A DNA stretch of 64,000 nt from Ignavibacteria bacterium (lineage in GTDB: Bacteria; Bacteroidota; Ignavibacteria; Kapaibacteriales; Kapaibacteriaceae). Where the stretch lies: assembly GCA_015709655.1 (NCBI GenBank), contig CP054181.1, positions 1,105,262-1,169,261 of the forward strand, written 5' to 3'. Shown piece by piece: positions 56,101 to 64,000 of this stretch. A program made the position numbers and the translations under genes. The notes beneath the pieces were generated by a model. That model worked only from the letters and a program-made list of their open reading frames with translations, did no database searches and was not told the DNA's origin. The first letter of the stretch is position 1; the number at the start of each line of letters is the position of its first letter.

Positions 56101-56901
56101 ATCGGGAACGGTCTTGACCAACATTCGCCCCCTGGAATCAGTCATGAAGCGGGATACGAAGGTGTGTGCCGGTGTGGCCGAGATCGTCCGTGCGGGGTTG
56201 ATGTCGACGCCTTTGGGCGAGACGGTCCTGACGAGGCGTCCGGCGCGGTCGTAGTAGTAAAGTGTGTAGTGATACGATTTCTGATCGTAGGTGGCCTGCA
56301 CATTGTCGACGACATTATTAGCGTTGAGGCACTTCAGAACGTACGAGGCCATGATGGACTGACGGAGTTTCTGGATCTCCTTCATGTACCGTGCGGTGAT
56401 CTCGGCCTTGATCTGATCGAGCTTCTGCTGCTCACAGGGTGGAGGGACGTAAGGATCGACATCCTCGTAGTCTTCCACGGCAAGTGTGTCCCACTTGATG
56501 CAGATAGCACATGTTGGTACAATGGGGCAGATAGCGTTGGCAGAACAGCCACCAATCTCAGGCCCCATGATGTTCGCACGAGTATAGGTCTCGTGAAAGC
56601 GCACCGATTCGATTGGATACTTCTTCTGCGTTGATACGTCGACGAAGACCAGGCGGCGACGTGGGTCCTGTTCAAAGCGACCGATTAGCTGCGTGAACTT
56701 CATGTTCCAAAACTGCAGCAGCTCCGTTGCTTCCTCTGTACTTCCGAATGTCTCTGTTTGTGTTTCTCCGGCAACGGTCTTGAACAGTGACATTCCGCCA
56801 AGGGCGAGGCTGTCTCCATACGATGGTAACAACTGCCAGCCGAAGGCGAGATTCCGTGCAAAGGTGCTGACAGAGTCGCCAATAGAGCCGAAGTCGAACA
56901 T
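53131..56901 (-). CDS. RHS-repeat protein, C-terminal part with lipase-type toxin domain
   Basis: 1256 residues from the ATG at 56901. It continues, in the same frame, the protein encoded at 56950-61395, from which it is separated by one TGA. Residues about 210-830 are YD/RHS repeats (YYDRAGRLVRTV, YEYDKYGRLRFIVDA, YEYDANGRLKIVE). The RHS core lies at about 830-980 (YQLVDHLGSIRAI, GRWSGQDPI, DVFGL). The tip after DVFGL is a lipase-like domain: GGHSLGG with the nucleophile serine near residue 1092, and a candidate histidine in VGLHMLD near 1201; the acidic residue is uncertain. RHS shells usually enclose such tips as toxins. Without the upstream part it lacks a signal peptide. The ankyrin gene follows immediately. 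Confidence 0.85.
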   Translation of the reverse strand: MFDFGSIGDSVSTFARNLAFGWQLLPSYGDSLALGGMSLFKTVAGETQTETFGSTEEATELLQFWNMKFTQLIGRFEQDPRRRLVFVDVSTQKKYPIESVRFHETYTRANIMGPEIGGCSANAICPIVPTCAICIKWDTLAVEDYEDVDPYVPPPCEQQKLDQIKAEITARYMKEIQKLRQSIMASYVLKCLNANNVVDNVQATYDQKSYHYTLYYYDRAGRLVRTVSPKGVDINPARTISATPAHTFVSRFMTDSRGRMLVKTVPDGGSERYEYDKYGRLRFIVDAVQNAATSKSMTYFKYDALDRIIETGEVAGLGDEQGLESAIHYNRDNATWPTATDYERHDVVVYNYDHPANTTAGNSAESGWTHVSNTSGLVQRNLRHRLSWAYAVPHWPEDESFANLSNVVRTFFTYDAQGNPTAVVNDIPHSDQASPNGTARLVKRTDYRYDHSTGAPLAVDYQVHGVDNDDDRFQHRYEYDANGRLKIVETSRNGVMWDRDVVYDYNLDGSLRRETIGEDSVQGRDYTYTLLGQLKGINHPSLDPTKDPGADGSGTGKHAHVGKDAFGMSFYYHEDDFQRSFNTATSPFNDGDPAMLGVPHSNGVAPHNSYAGLMGAWSYRTQATGNQQVLRDGALLGERFQHDRIGRLRSDTTYSFDGTNWISDGNGGWGTRYVLDQNSNMVHIKRWAMTGSTMSVLYDDATLNLAGIQSNKLVAIEDAAGDGISGYEQELTNAVTGNIETDAKGRLVEQQLDNDASATQYTSYDVPKSLTRSMSVVNHVRDPFGNIVRADVHNNNEWSRASIIVPADEHADRVVYNLTDLESEPSVQEWSIFGGLCLGVRRSTTMGSGTGNFYRVVGSVRYQLVDHLGSIRAIISDVLSLENNEPAVGLLASIDYEPYGAMQSRRYVTPQDEPNYRYAFQGMRLTEGEFGLAEYLTPFRMYDAKTGRWSGQDPIRQPWTNPYEGMASSPTVNTDVFGLRPTRKEMMAMQNALYKGKYDQLLGGWQPEDKFFIELTWDNAGFQSMLFKRNNPISGKLEYAYVTRGSEECQDWAENLIRHPLGLRGQYDFSVEQAVKLSNRLGPDIELTLGGHSLGGALAMANAIATGRGAIVVNPAGLFMHDFKRLGLDRTRLKSVDIDVIRVQGEAVAFVQRLANLFLPVIDPMLYQITPGEITELSYDYEYSWVGTDAWIEQAAIRVGLHMLDAAISIFGDNLRTNPKMSPSSPVVVTASRDDPMPQPEAANNGGSGGILSADP

Positions 56902-56949
56902 CAAGTGTCCGAACGATCGCCACGGCTGATAGACCGTGTCCGAGGAGTC

Positions 56950-56952
56950 TCA
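56950..56952 (-). other. In-frame TGA that splits the giant RHS protein
   Basis: Reading on past this TGA, the frame stays open for 16 codons (DSSDTVYQPWRSFGHL) straight into the ATG of the downstream RHS part. A one-base change (for example TGG to TGA) would explain it. TGA is used as a normal stop elsewhere in the window, for instance at the lnt and 61392 stops. Confidence 0.9.
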
Positions 56953-59900
56953 ATAGCTATAGTTGAAGCCATCGAACGCACTCAGCATACAGAGACCACG
57001 ACCGGGGTTTGTACCTGGGACGACTGGCTGTTCTACACGGAGGAATCCCACAAACTGTTGTGTATGTCCGTTGACTCCAATCGAATTGAGATAAAGGTCG
57101 TTAAGACTCGATGATAGTGCCAGGGCGAATGCCGTGTCGATGTTTGTTGACCAGAACGACTGATACATGACGTTCTTGATCTCAGCACGATAGGTCTGGA
57201 GCGAGTCGCCGCTTTTGAGGTAGCGCGTTGAGGCCTGCTCCGTGTGTTGATCCATGAGCTGTGCACCCCATAGCGTGTCTACCATGGTGTTGAGTTTCTC
57301 TACCCACGGGTGAAGGTCTTGACGGGCACGTGGTCCGGTGAAGGAAAGCGCACAGAGTTCGCACCCGTGTTGGTCTTTTGGACGGAAGAACAACCCTTCG
57401 ACGCCGGGAATCACGCGGAAGGTCCAGCGTCGGAAGCCCGGTGGTCCTTGATTTTCGGCTGCGTCACAGTCCACCTCAGGTCTCACTTCTGGTTGAGGTG
57501 TGGCCGGATTATCATCGATCAATGCCTCGTTACGGATACAAAGGGGAATGCTAGCATGCGCCATGTATGTAGCTAAGAAGGAGTATACGCGTGGTGCTAG
57601 ATTGATACACTGCTCAGTTGCGCTAGTCTGCTGCAGTTTCTTATACTCCGCGTTGAGGTATGTGATCAGCAGATCGATCAACTTAGACGTATTGGTGACC
57701 AGTTGATACCCAGTGTTGCATTGATATTCAGTTGTTGGTACTTGAATGCTGTGGTAGCCCATCATTCTGGTGCGCATCCGAAGCATCCAGTTCGCCCTCA
57801 TCTGATCTGGATCTTGTTCCGTGCCGGGCTTGCATGCCGTGCTACACTCATCTACTGCCGCCTCAACCATACAATGCAATTGACCGGGCGGCAATGTGGC
57901 TGGCAGCGCGGCAGCGACTATACTCTTCTTGAACTCCTCTCTGAGTGACTCACAATGCTGCATACATTTGATCGACGTGACCACGAGCCTGAAGAAGGCA
58001 TTCAGTCCAATTCCACCAGTGGTTTTGGGTGATGTAGCTCCGGTGCCATCTTCGACGTGTTTTTTGTCCTTCGAAGAGTAGTCCGAGAATGCGCAGTCGG
58101 CTACGTTGTCCCAGTAGTCCGGATCATTGATATCGAATTGAGCTTGGCATGTTGTAAGCCGAGCTTGATTCACAACACGCAAGCGTCTAAACGCGTTCTC
58201 TGCTTCAGCAACGTTGTCGATCGTGTTGTTGTTCTCCGGCACGTTGGGAGGATCCCAACAATAGCCCGCCAGAGAAAGAAATTTCTCGACGATGTCCGGT
58301 ATCGCTCGGGAGCGATTGTCTCCAAGATATGTGGGATTACTTCGGATGTCGGCGATTCTGGCATCAACCAGGGTTTTCCAGATCACCCAAAGCTCTCGAC
58401 AATTGTACGTGCATGTTTCGTCACGTAGCATCGCCAGGACCATGCGATCAAACAACTTACTGTCAGGATTCTGATTCGGGTATTTGGAAAGATAGACAAC
58501 TCCAGCAGCATCCCAGTAGAAGTAGAAGTTGTTGTATCGCGCTTCTATGCCACCTGGAAGTTGCAGTCCTGATCGAATAAGTTGATCCTTTGCGTACTCT
58601 TCGAAACCGACTTTTGCGGGATCAAGCAAGGGGTCGTCGATCTCTTCTTGCGTCAGACACGGATAGCATTCCACCAGTTCCGGCAGGGCGACCGTTACAC
58701 AAGTACCATTCGTACCGATTGCCACCGTCCTCTTCCCATCAACGACCAGAGGTGGTTCTCCAATCTCACCACTCCTATATAACTTGTAATGTTCGGTGAC
58801 CTGTTCAAGTGTTGGGTTGGGGTTTCCGGGCACGAGAAGACTCTCTCCAAGCAGCGTTGCTAGTCCCTGTTGAACTGCCGACTCCGGAAGGAGTGCATCG
58901 ACGACATTCTCAACGTGCCGACGTCCATTGGGATCTAGTCTATCTAACTCCGAGATACGCTCAACGACGTACTCCCCTACACCCAGGCTTAAGGTATATG
59001 TCTGCGTGTTGTTCATCTCCGTCGAGCACACCTTGGCCGGAGTCATGTCGATGACCCGTTCGTCAACGATCTGCACCGGCAGGACATCAACACGAGAGAC
59101 ACGGACGCGAACATACTTGACGCACTCCTCGCAGTGTGTGGTGCAGCTTCCAAGCTGAATTGTTGCTCCGGCGCCGTCTTTTCGTGTGACAGTGATCGTA
59201 CATTGGGTTGGAGCTGCCAGGGCGATCTTCATCGAGCCAATCACCTGCCGCGTTCCCGTGAGAATGCCACCGGTGAATGATGTAGTTACGCCCGAAAGAG
59301 TATTGACGACTTCTTTTGTGGGGGAGTCAACGGGTGCAAGACCATTTAGGTTGAGAAGAGCCGCGTTGCCATCATTGGAGATCACCGTTTTCCCCGCGGC
59401 GTTGACAGACGTGTTGCCAGCTAACTCTCCGGCATCAACAAGGCATGTCGCGATCACCCGTGGGCCATCATAGTAACTGGCACTTGCAACTCCATCAGGA
59501 GAAACCGTCAACATCTTCACAATGCGATCGCCGACCGGCGCTTCATCGCCGAAGATCGATGTAAGCTCGCGCTGTGATACCGAACTTTGATAGGTGCGAG
59601 TTGACCTTTCGGTCATGTCAGCAGTCGGTGTGGAAGAGAGTGATCCCGGAGGCCGCATCTGAAGTCCTGGTGGCACAACCGCCAGAACGGAGCCATCAGC
59701 TTTGTACACTGTTCTAGCGTACGGATAGCCCCCTGAAGAAGGAATCGTGAGGTCAGGATTATTGTTGGAGTTGTACCATGCCAATGGAGAGCTTGGCGAC
59801 ACTGTTTCAGGGTTGTTGAGGTTCGTGCCTAGGTCATCGAAGTGCTCAGGGCCGTAAAGAGACCCACCGGTCGTTGTGACCGCCTGCGGCACAAACTCGA

Positions 59901-61395
59901 TCGATTGCTTCCAGTCACTGCCACCAGAGGCCAGCAGTGGACTTGGAATAGTAGCCAGCGAAGCTCTCCCTTCGAGATCATAGACTACTTGGGAGCCGAT
60001 CACAATGGGATGGGGTGGCGGTGGGTTCTGCGTGATCAGCGTGGCCAGATCGCCTCTACTAAGAGATTGCGTCTGTATGGTTTGGCCAATGGCGTTAAGA
60101 TAGACCCTACTGTCACTGACAAATGACGTTCGCGATGTGTCACGTAGGATAGCCATCTGGTGTACAAAGGGCTTCGATTGATCTGGTTCTTGATACCAAA
60201 AGGATGCAATGTTTCTGTAGGGGGCGAGAGCGTGAACCGAGTAGTCGTTGATGCAGGCTTCTATAGTGATTTGCGCGCCCTGATCAGGGGAAGGAGACCA
60301 CGGGCCATAGTTCATCAAATGGGAAGTTCTGCCGTCATATCGTGACGTGACTGGACGAACACGAAACAGATAGTAACCTGTACCTTGGTGCGGGATGATC
60401 GTAATCGAGCCGCTGGTTGACCTCTCGGATTTATCGATGGCGACTTCGTACCGAAGTGCCGTATTCCAGTCTACCAGAGCCTCGACCTTGTACCCAACAT
60501 TCGCGTTGGCCAGGCTGGTATTGTGGAGACGAACGATCTCGATCTGAACAAAGTCATACGTTGCACCGGGATGATCGGGTGGCGCCGTCCACTGTAGTGT
60601 TACATTCGTGCCTGTTACCTTGACGCTGCGTTTGTCTGGAGATGCAGAAGGATTGCATGAAAACTCCGGCGAGGTAATGAACGTGCCGCCAGCTACATCA
60701 CAATGAAGTCGGTCATCCTCACTAGGATTGGCATCAAAGTGATGTACAAACGTTTCTTCAAGAGAGAGCGTCAGTCTGAATTGCAGATTAACCGCTGCAG
60801 TGGCGGATGGAGTGTACCCATCGGTGGCGTCTAGCTCGAAGCGAATCTGAGTATATCTATCGGCTGACGGGTTATTGTGGTAAGGGTGGAGTTCCGGAGC
60901 CAAATACGAACTTAGATACACCGCCTCCGGACTTGATTGACTCAGCTCAAGTTCAACGTCCGACGCCAGAACAACAGGATTGTTCGGATCAGAAGCTTTT
61001 ATAGCCACGAGGTTACCTTTTACTGCTCCCGTCCAAGCATCCGGACCAAGTTCATAAGTTTCCCTGTCGCCACCGGCATGAAAGTACACCTGAACACGCC
61101 ACCTTCGCACATGCCGTTCATTGTCGGTATCCTCGTACGTTCCTGTGGGAAGCACAGCCACCTCACCGTCATCCTGCAGACGAGTTGGTTGAGGTGTCAC
61201 AGTTGAGATCGTTGACCTGATCGTCCTGTTCACCGTCGGGAACGGTCGTACGATTGGCGGCGTTACCAGTCCATTGCCTCCTTGCGCGAACAGATCGATG
61301 CAGTAAAAGGCTAAGAATAGTACGATACTGATCGCTTTCGGACTACAAGCGTACAATCGTCTGCGAGTGAACATCTGTAGGTGTACCAGGTTCAT
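56950..61395 (-). CDS. RHS-repeat protein, N-terminal part (exported, cysteine-containing)
   Basis: 1481 residues with a signal peptide near the start (SPKAISIVLFLAFYCIDLFAQ); an alternative ATG at 61374 would shorten the leader by 7. Residues about 100-400 are beta-sandwich or fibronectin-like (VTLQWTAPPDHPGATYDFVQIEI). About 420-560 resemble the DUF6443-type entry region of Bacteroidota RHS proteins (VYLNAIGQTIQTQS, VVYDLEGRASLATI). The second half is cysteine-rich, mostly helical and of unknown fold. The start overlaps the previous stop (ATGA). The TGA at its end is followed by an open frame into the RHS-lipase part, so both were probably one protein of about 2750 residues. Confidence 0.8.
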   Translation of the reverse strand: MNLVHLQMFTRRRLYACSPKAISIVLFLAFYCIDLFAQGGNGLVTPPIVRPFPTVNRTIRSTISTVTPQPTRLQDDGEVAVLPTGTYEDTDNERHVRRWRVQVYFHAGGDRETYELGPDAWTGAVKGNLVAIKASDPNNPVVLASDVELELSQSSPEAVYLSSYLAPELHPYHNNPSADRYTQIRFELDATDGYTPSATAAVNLQFRLTLSLEETFVHHFDANPSEDDRLHCDVAGGTFITSPEFSCNPSASPDKRSVKVTGTNVTLQWTAPPDHPGATYDFVQIEIVRLHNTSLANANVGYKVEALVDWNTALRYEVAIDKSERSTSGSITIIPHQGTGYYLFRVRPVTSRYDGRTSHLMNYGPWSPSPDQGAQITIEACINDYSVHALAPYRNIASFWYQEPDQSKPFVHQMAILRDTSRTSFVSDSRVYLNAIGQTIQTQSLSRGDLATLITQNPPPPHPIVIGSQVVYDLEGRASLATIPSPLLASGGSDWKQSIEFVPQAVTTTGGSLYGPEHFDDLGTNLNNPETVSPSSPLAWYNSNNNPDLTIPSSGGYPYARTVYKADGSVLAVVPPGLQMRPPGSLSSTPTADMTERSTRTYQSSVSQRELTSIFGDEAPVGDRIVKMLTVSPDGVASASYYDGPRVIATCLVDAGELAGNTSVNAAGKTVISNDGNAALLNLNGLAPVDSPTKEVVNTLSGVTTSFTGGILTGTRQVIGSMKIALAAPTQCTITVTRKDGAGATIQLGSCTTHCEECVKYVRVRVSRVDVLPVQIVDERVIDMTPAKVCSTEMNNTQTYTLSLGVGEYVVERISELDRLDPNGRRHVENVVDALLPESAVQQGLATLLGESLLVPGNPNPTLEQVTEHYKLYRSGEIGEPPLVVDGKRTVAIGTNGTCVTVALPELVECYPCLTQEEIDDPLLDPAKVGFEEYAKDQLIRSGLQLPGGIEARYNNFYFYWDAAGVVYLSKYPNQNPDSKLFDRMVLAMLRDETCTYNCRELWVIWKTLVDARIADIRSNPTYLGDNRSRAIPDIVEKFLSLAGYCWDPPNVPENNNTIDNVAEAENAFRRLRVVNQARLTTCQAQFDINDPDYWDNVADCAFSDYSSKDKKHVEDGTGATSPKTTGGIGLNAFFRLVVTSIKCMQHCESLREEFKKSIVAAALPATLPPGQLHCMVEAAVDECSTACKPGTEQDPDQMRANWMLRMRTRMMGYHSIQVPTTEYQCNTGYQLVTNTSKLIDLLITYLNAEYKKLQQTSATEQCINLAPRVYSFLATYMAHASIPLCIRNEALIDDNPATPQPEVRPEVDCDAAENQGPPGFRRWTFRVIPGVEGLFFRPKDQHGCELCALSFTGPRARQDLHPWVEKLNTMVDTLWGAQLMDQHTEQASTRYLKSGDSLQTYRAEIKNVMYQSFWSTNIDTAFALALSSSLNDLYLNSIGVNGHTQQFVGFLRVEQPVVPGTNPGRGLCMLSAFDGFNYSY

Positions 61396-62195
61396 GGGTT
61401 CACCTCGTATTCAGCGTTGATACCCGCAATGTCTGCATCACTGATCTGAAAGCACCTAGATTTGCAATTGCCGATCGTACCATCTAGGTCATATTCCTCA
61501 GGCGGAGCCATACAGTCCGGTATAGACGGCTTTACATTGTTATCGCACGTGTATGAGGTTGGGTTGTGGTCTGCTTGCCTAATAATCGATACAGAGTAGT
61601 CGCAGTTTGCCCTGGCGACCTCGAACGTGTACACACAACAGCTCGTCCGCGTGTTGCTCATGTATGGACTTGGATTGGCGCATGGAAGAGCACAATACTT
61701 TCTATTGGTCGTCCATCCTTCGCTACATGTGTACGCTGACCAGCAGCCAGGTAGTGAGAAGGATATCGACTGCGCTCCATCCGTCGTCCTTAAGAGCCCG
61801 CCCGGATTGTCTTTTGCTAGCAACCGCAGAACTGCATTCTTAATGGCTTTTGTCACATCGCCCGGACACGTTGTACACACAGCCGTGAACTGTATCACGG
61901 TACGCTTAGGATTCTGATTCTCGCCACTACAGTCAATGATCCGATACTTGACCGTCGTTGTGCATGCTTCTTCCTCCGGAGCATTGGTCGGTACAGGATA
62001 CCCAGGACCGATGGGGGAAATTCGAAGTGTCAACTCGTATTCTGTGCTACTCCAAGTCCCACCTGGACAAATCCCTTTACAAGGATCACTATAGTAGTAC
62101 AGCTGTAGATTCTCCGTCTCCTTACGATTCTCTTGTGCGACTAGCACTGTGGCAGTCACGACAAGGAAACACAAGCATGCTACATACTTCTTCAT
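61392..62195 (-). CDS. Small secreted cysteine-rich protein of the RHS operon
   Basis: 267 residues, not recognised. Signal peptide about 1-20 (CLCFLVVTATVLVAQ). The mature part has 17 cysteines, including a CxxC (VCTTC) and a CC pair (RTSCCVY), which suggests disulphide bonding outside the cytoplasm. Its start overlaps the stop of the partial YD-repeat gene, and its stop overlaps the start of the giant RHS gene, both as ATGA, so the three are translationally coupled. It could be an accessory or folding partner of the RHS protein; no function can be assigned from sequence. Confidence 0.75.
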   Translation of the reverse strand: MKKYVACLCFLVVTATVLVAQENRKETENLQLYYYSDPCKGICPGGTWSSTEYELTLRISPIGPGYPVPTNAPEEEACTTTVKYRIIDCSGENQNPKRTVIQFTAVCTTCPGDVTKAIKNAVLRLLAKDNPGGLLRTTDGAQSISFSLPGCWSAYTCSEGWTTNRKYCALPCANPSPYMSNTRTSCCVYTFEVARANCDYSVSIIRQADHNPTSYTCDNNVKPSIPDCMAPPEEYDLDGTIGNCKSRCFQISDADIAGINAEYEVNP

Positions 62196-64000
62196 GGCTT
62201 TGGCCTCCCACCCGTTGAATCGCTAGACGGTTTTGGCTTCAACAAGCCATCAATAAGTGTGGACGAACGAATACCATCTGGACTGATGTTTGCATCCAAC
62301 AGACGCTCCTTCGCGCCGATACCGCTTGGCAGATTTATCGGTGGTACTGCGTCTTGTACATCTCGAAGTATATCGTTGAGATCATTCTCCCACCCGTTGA
62401 CGCTGAACGGCGTCGGGTTGAGAGCGGTGTAAGCGCCACCATGTAGAGCTCCGTCCATGCGTTGCCGCCTAGGACCATTTGCAAAAGTGTGAGCCTGCGC
62501 CACTCGTCCTGTCACCGTCTCTTGTTCAATGGAGACCACCGCGCCCCTCTGGTCATAGTGCCACAGAGTGGCAAAGTGGTCCTCGTCTAGCGCCGTTGTA
62601 GGTCGATATTCCTTGTCGTAGGTCATACACGTTGACGATGACATCGGATCTTGAACGACCACATCATCAACATAAACGGCAGGCCCGCCGACGCAACTGA
62701 TGGCAACACTACTGGTACATGCAACGGCAGACCTGGTCACATTGATGAGTCGCCAGCCGTCAGAACAGGCAAGCGAATCGCCTTCAGTGAGTGTGCTACC
62801 TGCAACAGAGACTGTTCCAACGACCTTATCCGTTGTCGCGCTTTGCGGTCGAAGCCACAGCCGTATCAGCACATCACCGCTCGCGCTGATCGTACCGACA
62901 TGTGCGGGTTTATCGATAGAGACGCTGCCATTAGCCTGAACGGCAATTGACCGGCTTCCTGAGTGAGCGACAGTGGCCAGCCCTGATTCGCAATCATTGT
63001 ACCACGGCATTGAGCTGAGGGTGCTGATGCCAGCAACGTCAAATGCCGCTTGCACTAATCTGCCGGAAGGGTCTCGCTGCACAACTGAAATCCGGCCTGC
63101 ATTGTCAACAGCTTTTACCACGCTCCCATTCATATCGACACCAGCAACCATTGCACCACGCGTCCACGCATCAACAGGGAACGAAACAGGCAGGATGGCC
63201 TGGCTCGTCGCAGGATCGGACCAAGATGCGAAGGGTACCGGCAACTCGAATGTTCCGGCAAGGTCTTGCACCGCTCTCGTCCCCTGTCCTGCTACATGGG
63301 ACGCATCAATAGTGAGCGCACTTTCGTATGTCCAAGCGGTGACCGGTTGCCATTGTCGTGCCACTCTACTAGTATTTGGTACTTCGACATCCCAAGCCTT
63401 ATAAGGAACAAGTGTGTATGCAAGCGTCGGCGCATCTACATCAACCGTACGAATTGACGTCAAGCTCAGTCCTGTATATCCCGTCGCTCTGAAGTAGAGT
63501 CCATTTGGAGACTTGTTTGCATCAGATAGTTTAGGTCCCTGCGTTCCTACGGTTACTGTACCTCTGTCCCCTACTCGAAACCGACGCCATGCATCCCACG
63601 TGTATGTGTCCCTTGAACGACCACTCGTCGAAACGTTAACCCAAATCTCCGGAACTGGGCACGGTGTTAAAAAATCGGTTCTATAGATGGGATATCCACA
63701 CGTTTGCCAGACCGGATCGTATGTTGCTCCACAATCACTTTGATATACAGGATTGGCTGGGTTGGCATGCGCCGATGGATTGACGAGGCCGAGCGTAAAT
63801 GTCTTGGGTCCAGTCTCGTTATAGGGATTGATTGCATCTACAGCAACCCAGTACTTTGATAGATCCGTGGGGCAAACACCGCCCGACAGATCTGCGCGGC
63901 GATGGAAGGGATCAATGTCAGCCCCCACAGGCGGGCCCACTGGTGGCTCAAAGGACCCTTGGGGTGTATAATATCCGAACGGGTTGATGTGGCGTGTGTT
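62192..64000 (-). CDS. YD/RHS-like repeat protein, C-terminal part (5' end outside the window)
   Basis: The reading frame is open from 64000 to the stop at 62192 (602 codons), so the gene starts beyond the right edge; the GTG at 63940 is not taken as the start because coding-like sequence (INPFGYYTPQGSFEPP) continues upstream. YD-type repeats are visible: KAVDNAGRISVVQRDPSGRL (about 285 residues into the visible part) and TYDKEYRPTTALDEDHFATL with WHYDQRGAVVSIEQE. Between them is a carbohydrate-binding-like beta-sandwich (VLIRLWLRPQ ... AVYVDDVVVQDP). No toxin domain follows; it ends with a proline/lysine-rich tail. It is the first visible gene of the RHS operon. Confidence 0.75.
   Translation of the reverse strand, partial: NTRHINPFGYYTPQGSFEPPVGPPVGADIDPFHRRADLSGGVCPTDLSKYWVAVDAINPYNETGPKTFTLGLVNPSAHANPANPVYQSDCGATYDPVWQTCGYPIYRTDFLTPCPVPEIWVNVSTSGRSRDTYTWDAWRRFRVGDRGTVTVGTQGPKLSDANKSPNGLYFRATGYTGLSLTSIRTVDVDAPTLAYTLVPYKAWDVEVPNTSRVARQWQPVTAWTYESALTIDASHVAGQGTRAVQDLAGTFELPVPFASWSDPATSQAILPVSFPVDAWTRGAMVAGVDMNGSVVKAVDNAGRISVVQRDPSGRLVQAAFDVAGISTLSSMPWYNDCESGLATVAHSGSRSIAVQANGSVSIDKPAHVGTISASGDVLIRLWLRPQSATTDKVVGTVSVAGSTLTEGDSLACSDGWRLINVTRSAVACTSSVAISCVGGPAVYVDDVVVQDPMSSSTCMTYDKEYRPTTALDEDHFATLWHYDQRGAVVSIEQETVTGRVAQAHTFANGPRRQRMDGALHGGAYTALNPTPFSVNGWENDLNDILRDVQDAVPPINLPSGIGAKERLLDANISPDGIRSSTLIDGLLKPKPSSDSTGGRPKP

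Larger units (their letters stand above)
43576..64000. mobile_element. Probable genomic island entered at tRNA-Arg, right end outside the window
   Basis: From the 3' end of tRNA-Arg rightwards: tyrosine recombinase, unknown protein, IS66-type genes, excisionase-like HTH protein, then an RHS/ankyrin/T9SS operon on the other strand. I searched by eye for a second copy of the tRNA 3' end (GGGTTCGAATCCC...) up to 64000 and did not see one, so the island would have to extend further. Attribution of the RHS operon to the island is inference. Confidence 0.55.

Noticed and set aside
55285..56634. Plus-strand frames of 176 and 156 codons opposite the RHS repeats
   Set aside because: Shadows of the repeat-rich RHS gene with no ribosome site or family resemblance.
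1..64000. CRISPR array, rRNA genes or replication origin
   Set aside because: No regularly spaced short repeats, no rRNA sequence and no DnaA-box cluster were seen.
43650..64000. Right-hand attachment site of the island
   Set aside because: No second copy of the tRNA-Arg 3' end was seen up to the window edge.

Overview
The window looks like a chromosome segment from the Bacteroidota/Chlorobi superphylum, perhaps an Ignavibacteria- or Kapabacteria-like lineage. The basis is a set of type IX secretion (T9SS) cargo proteins with C-terminal sorting domains, a PorV/PorQ-family protein, a carboxypeptidase-regulatory-domain TonB receptor, a Bacteroidota-style tyrosine recombinase and a TAnnTTTG-type promoter before rpsT. 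The species assignment is inference.

Left part (1-16234), all on the minus strand. One cluster (10057 down to 1) encodes a T9SS-sorted protein with Asp-boxes, a TonB-dependent receptor-like protein, a 1442-residue secreted protein with a sorting-domain-like end, and a PorV/PorQ protein cut by the window edge. A second tight operon (16234 down to 10331) encodes apolipoprotein N-acyltransferase (lnt), an active M16 zinc peptidase, a non-catalytic M16 partner with a C-terminal extension, and a small membrane protein.

Centre (16301-41118): four tandem, same-strand paralogues of about 1920 residues. Each has its own divergent, tyrosine-rich N-terminal region of about 400 residues joined to an almost identical remainder of about 1500 residues (beta-helix, CARDB-like segments, T9SS sorting domain). 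Scattered differences are shared in conflicting combinations, as expected from gene conversion. Copy C carries a one-base deletion. The 3' ends share a hairpin, and copies C and D share a palindrome at the same distance from a promoter-like element. A tRNA-Leu lies between copies C and D. dedA, murQ, rpsT and tRNA-Arg follow as ordinary housekeeping genes.

Right part (43650-64000) reads as a genomic island starting at tRNA-Arg: a tyrosine recombinase beside the tRNA, an unknown protein, a complete IS66-type gene set, and an excisionase-like HTH protein. Facing them on the minus strand is an RHS operon: a partial YD-repeat protein, a secreted cysteine-rich protein, a giant RHS protein split by one in-frame TGA codon and ending in a lipase domain (GHSLGG), an exported ankyrin-repeat protein that is a good immunity candidate, and a T9SS-sorted propeller/Ig-like protein. 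The most interesting systems here are the four-copy surface-protein array and the RHS-lipase/ankyrin module with its TGA interruption.
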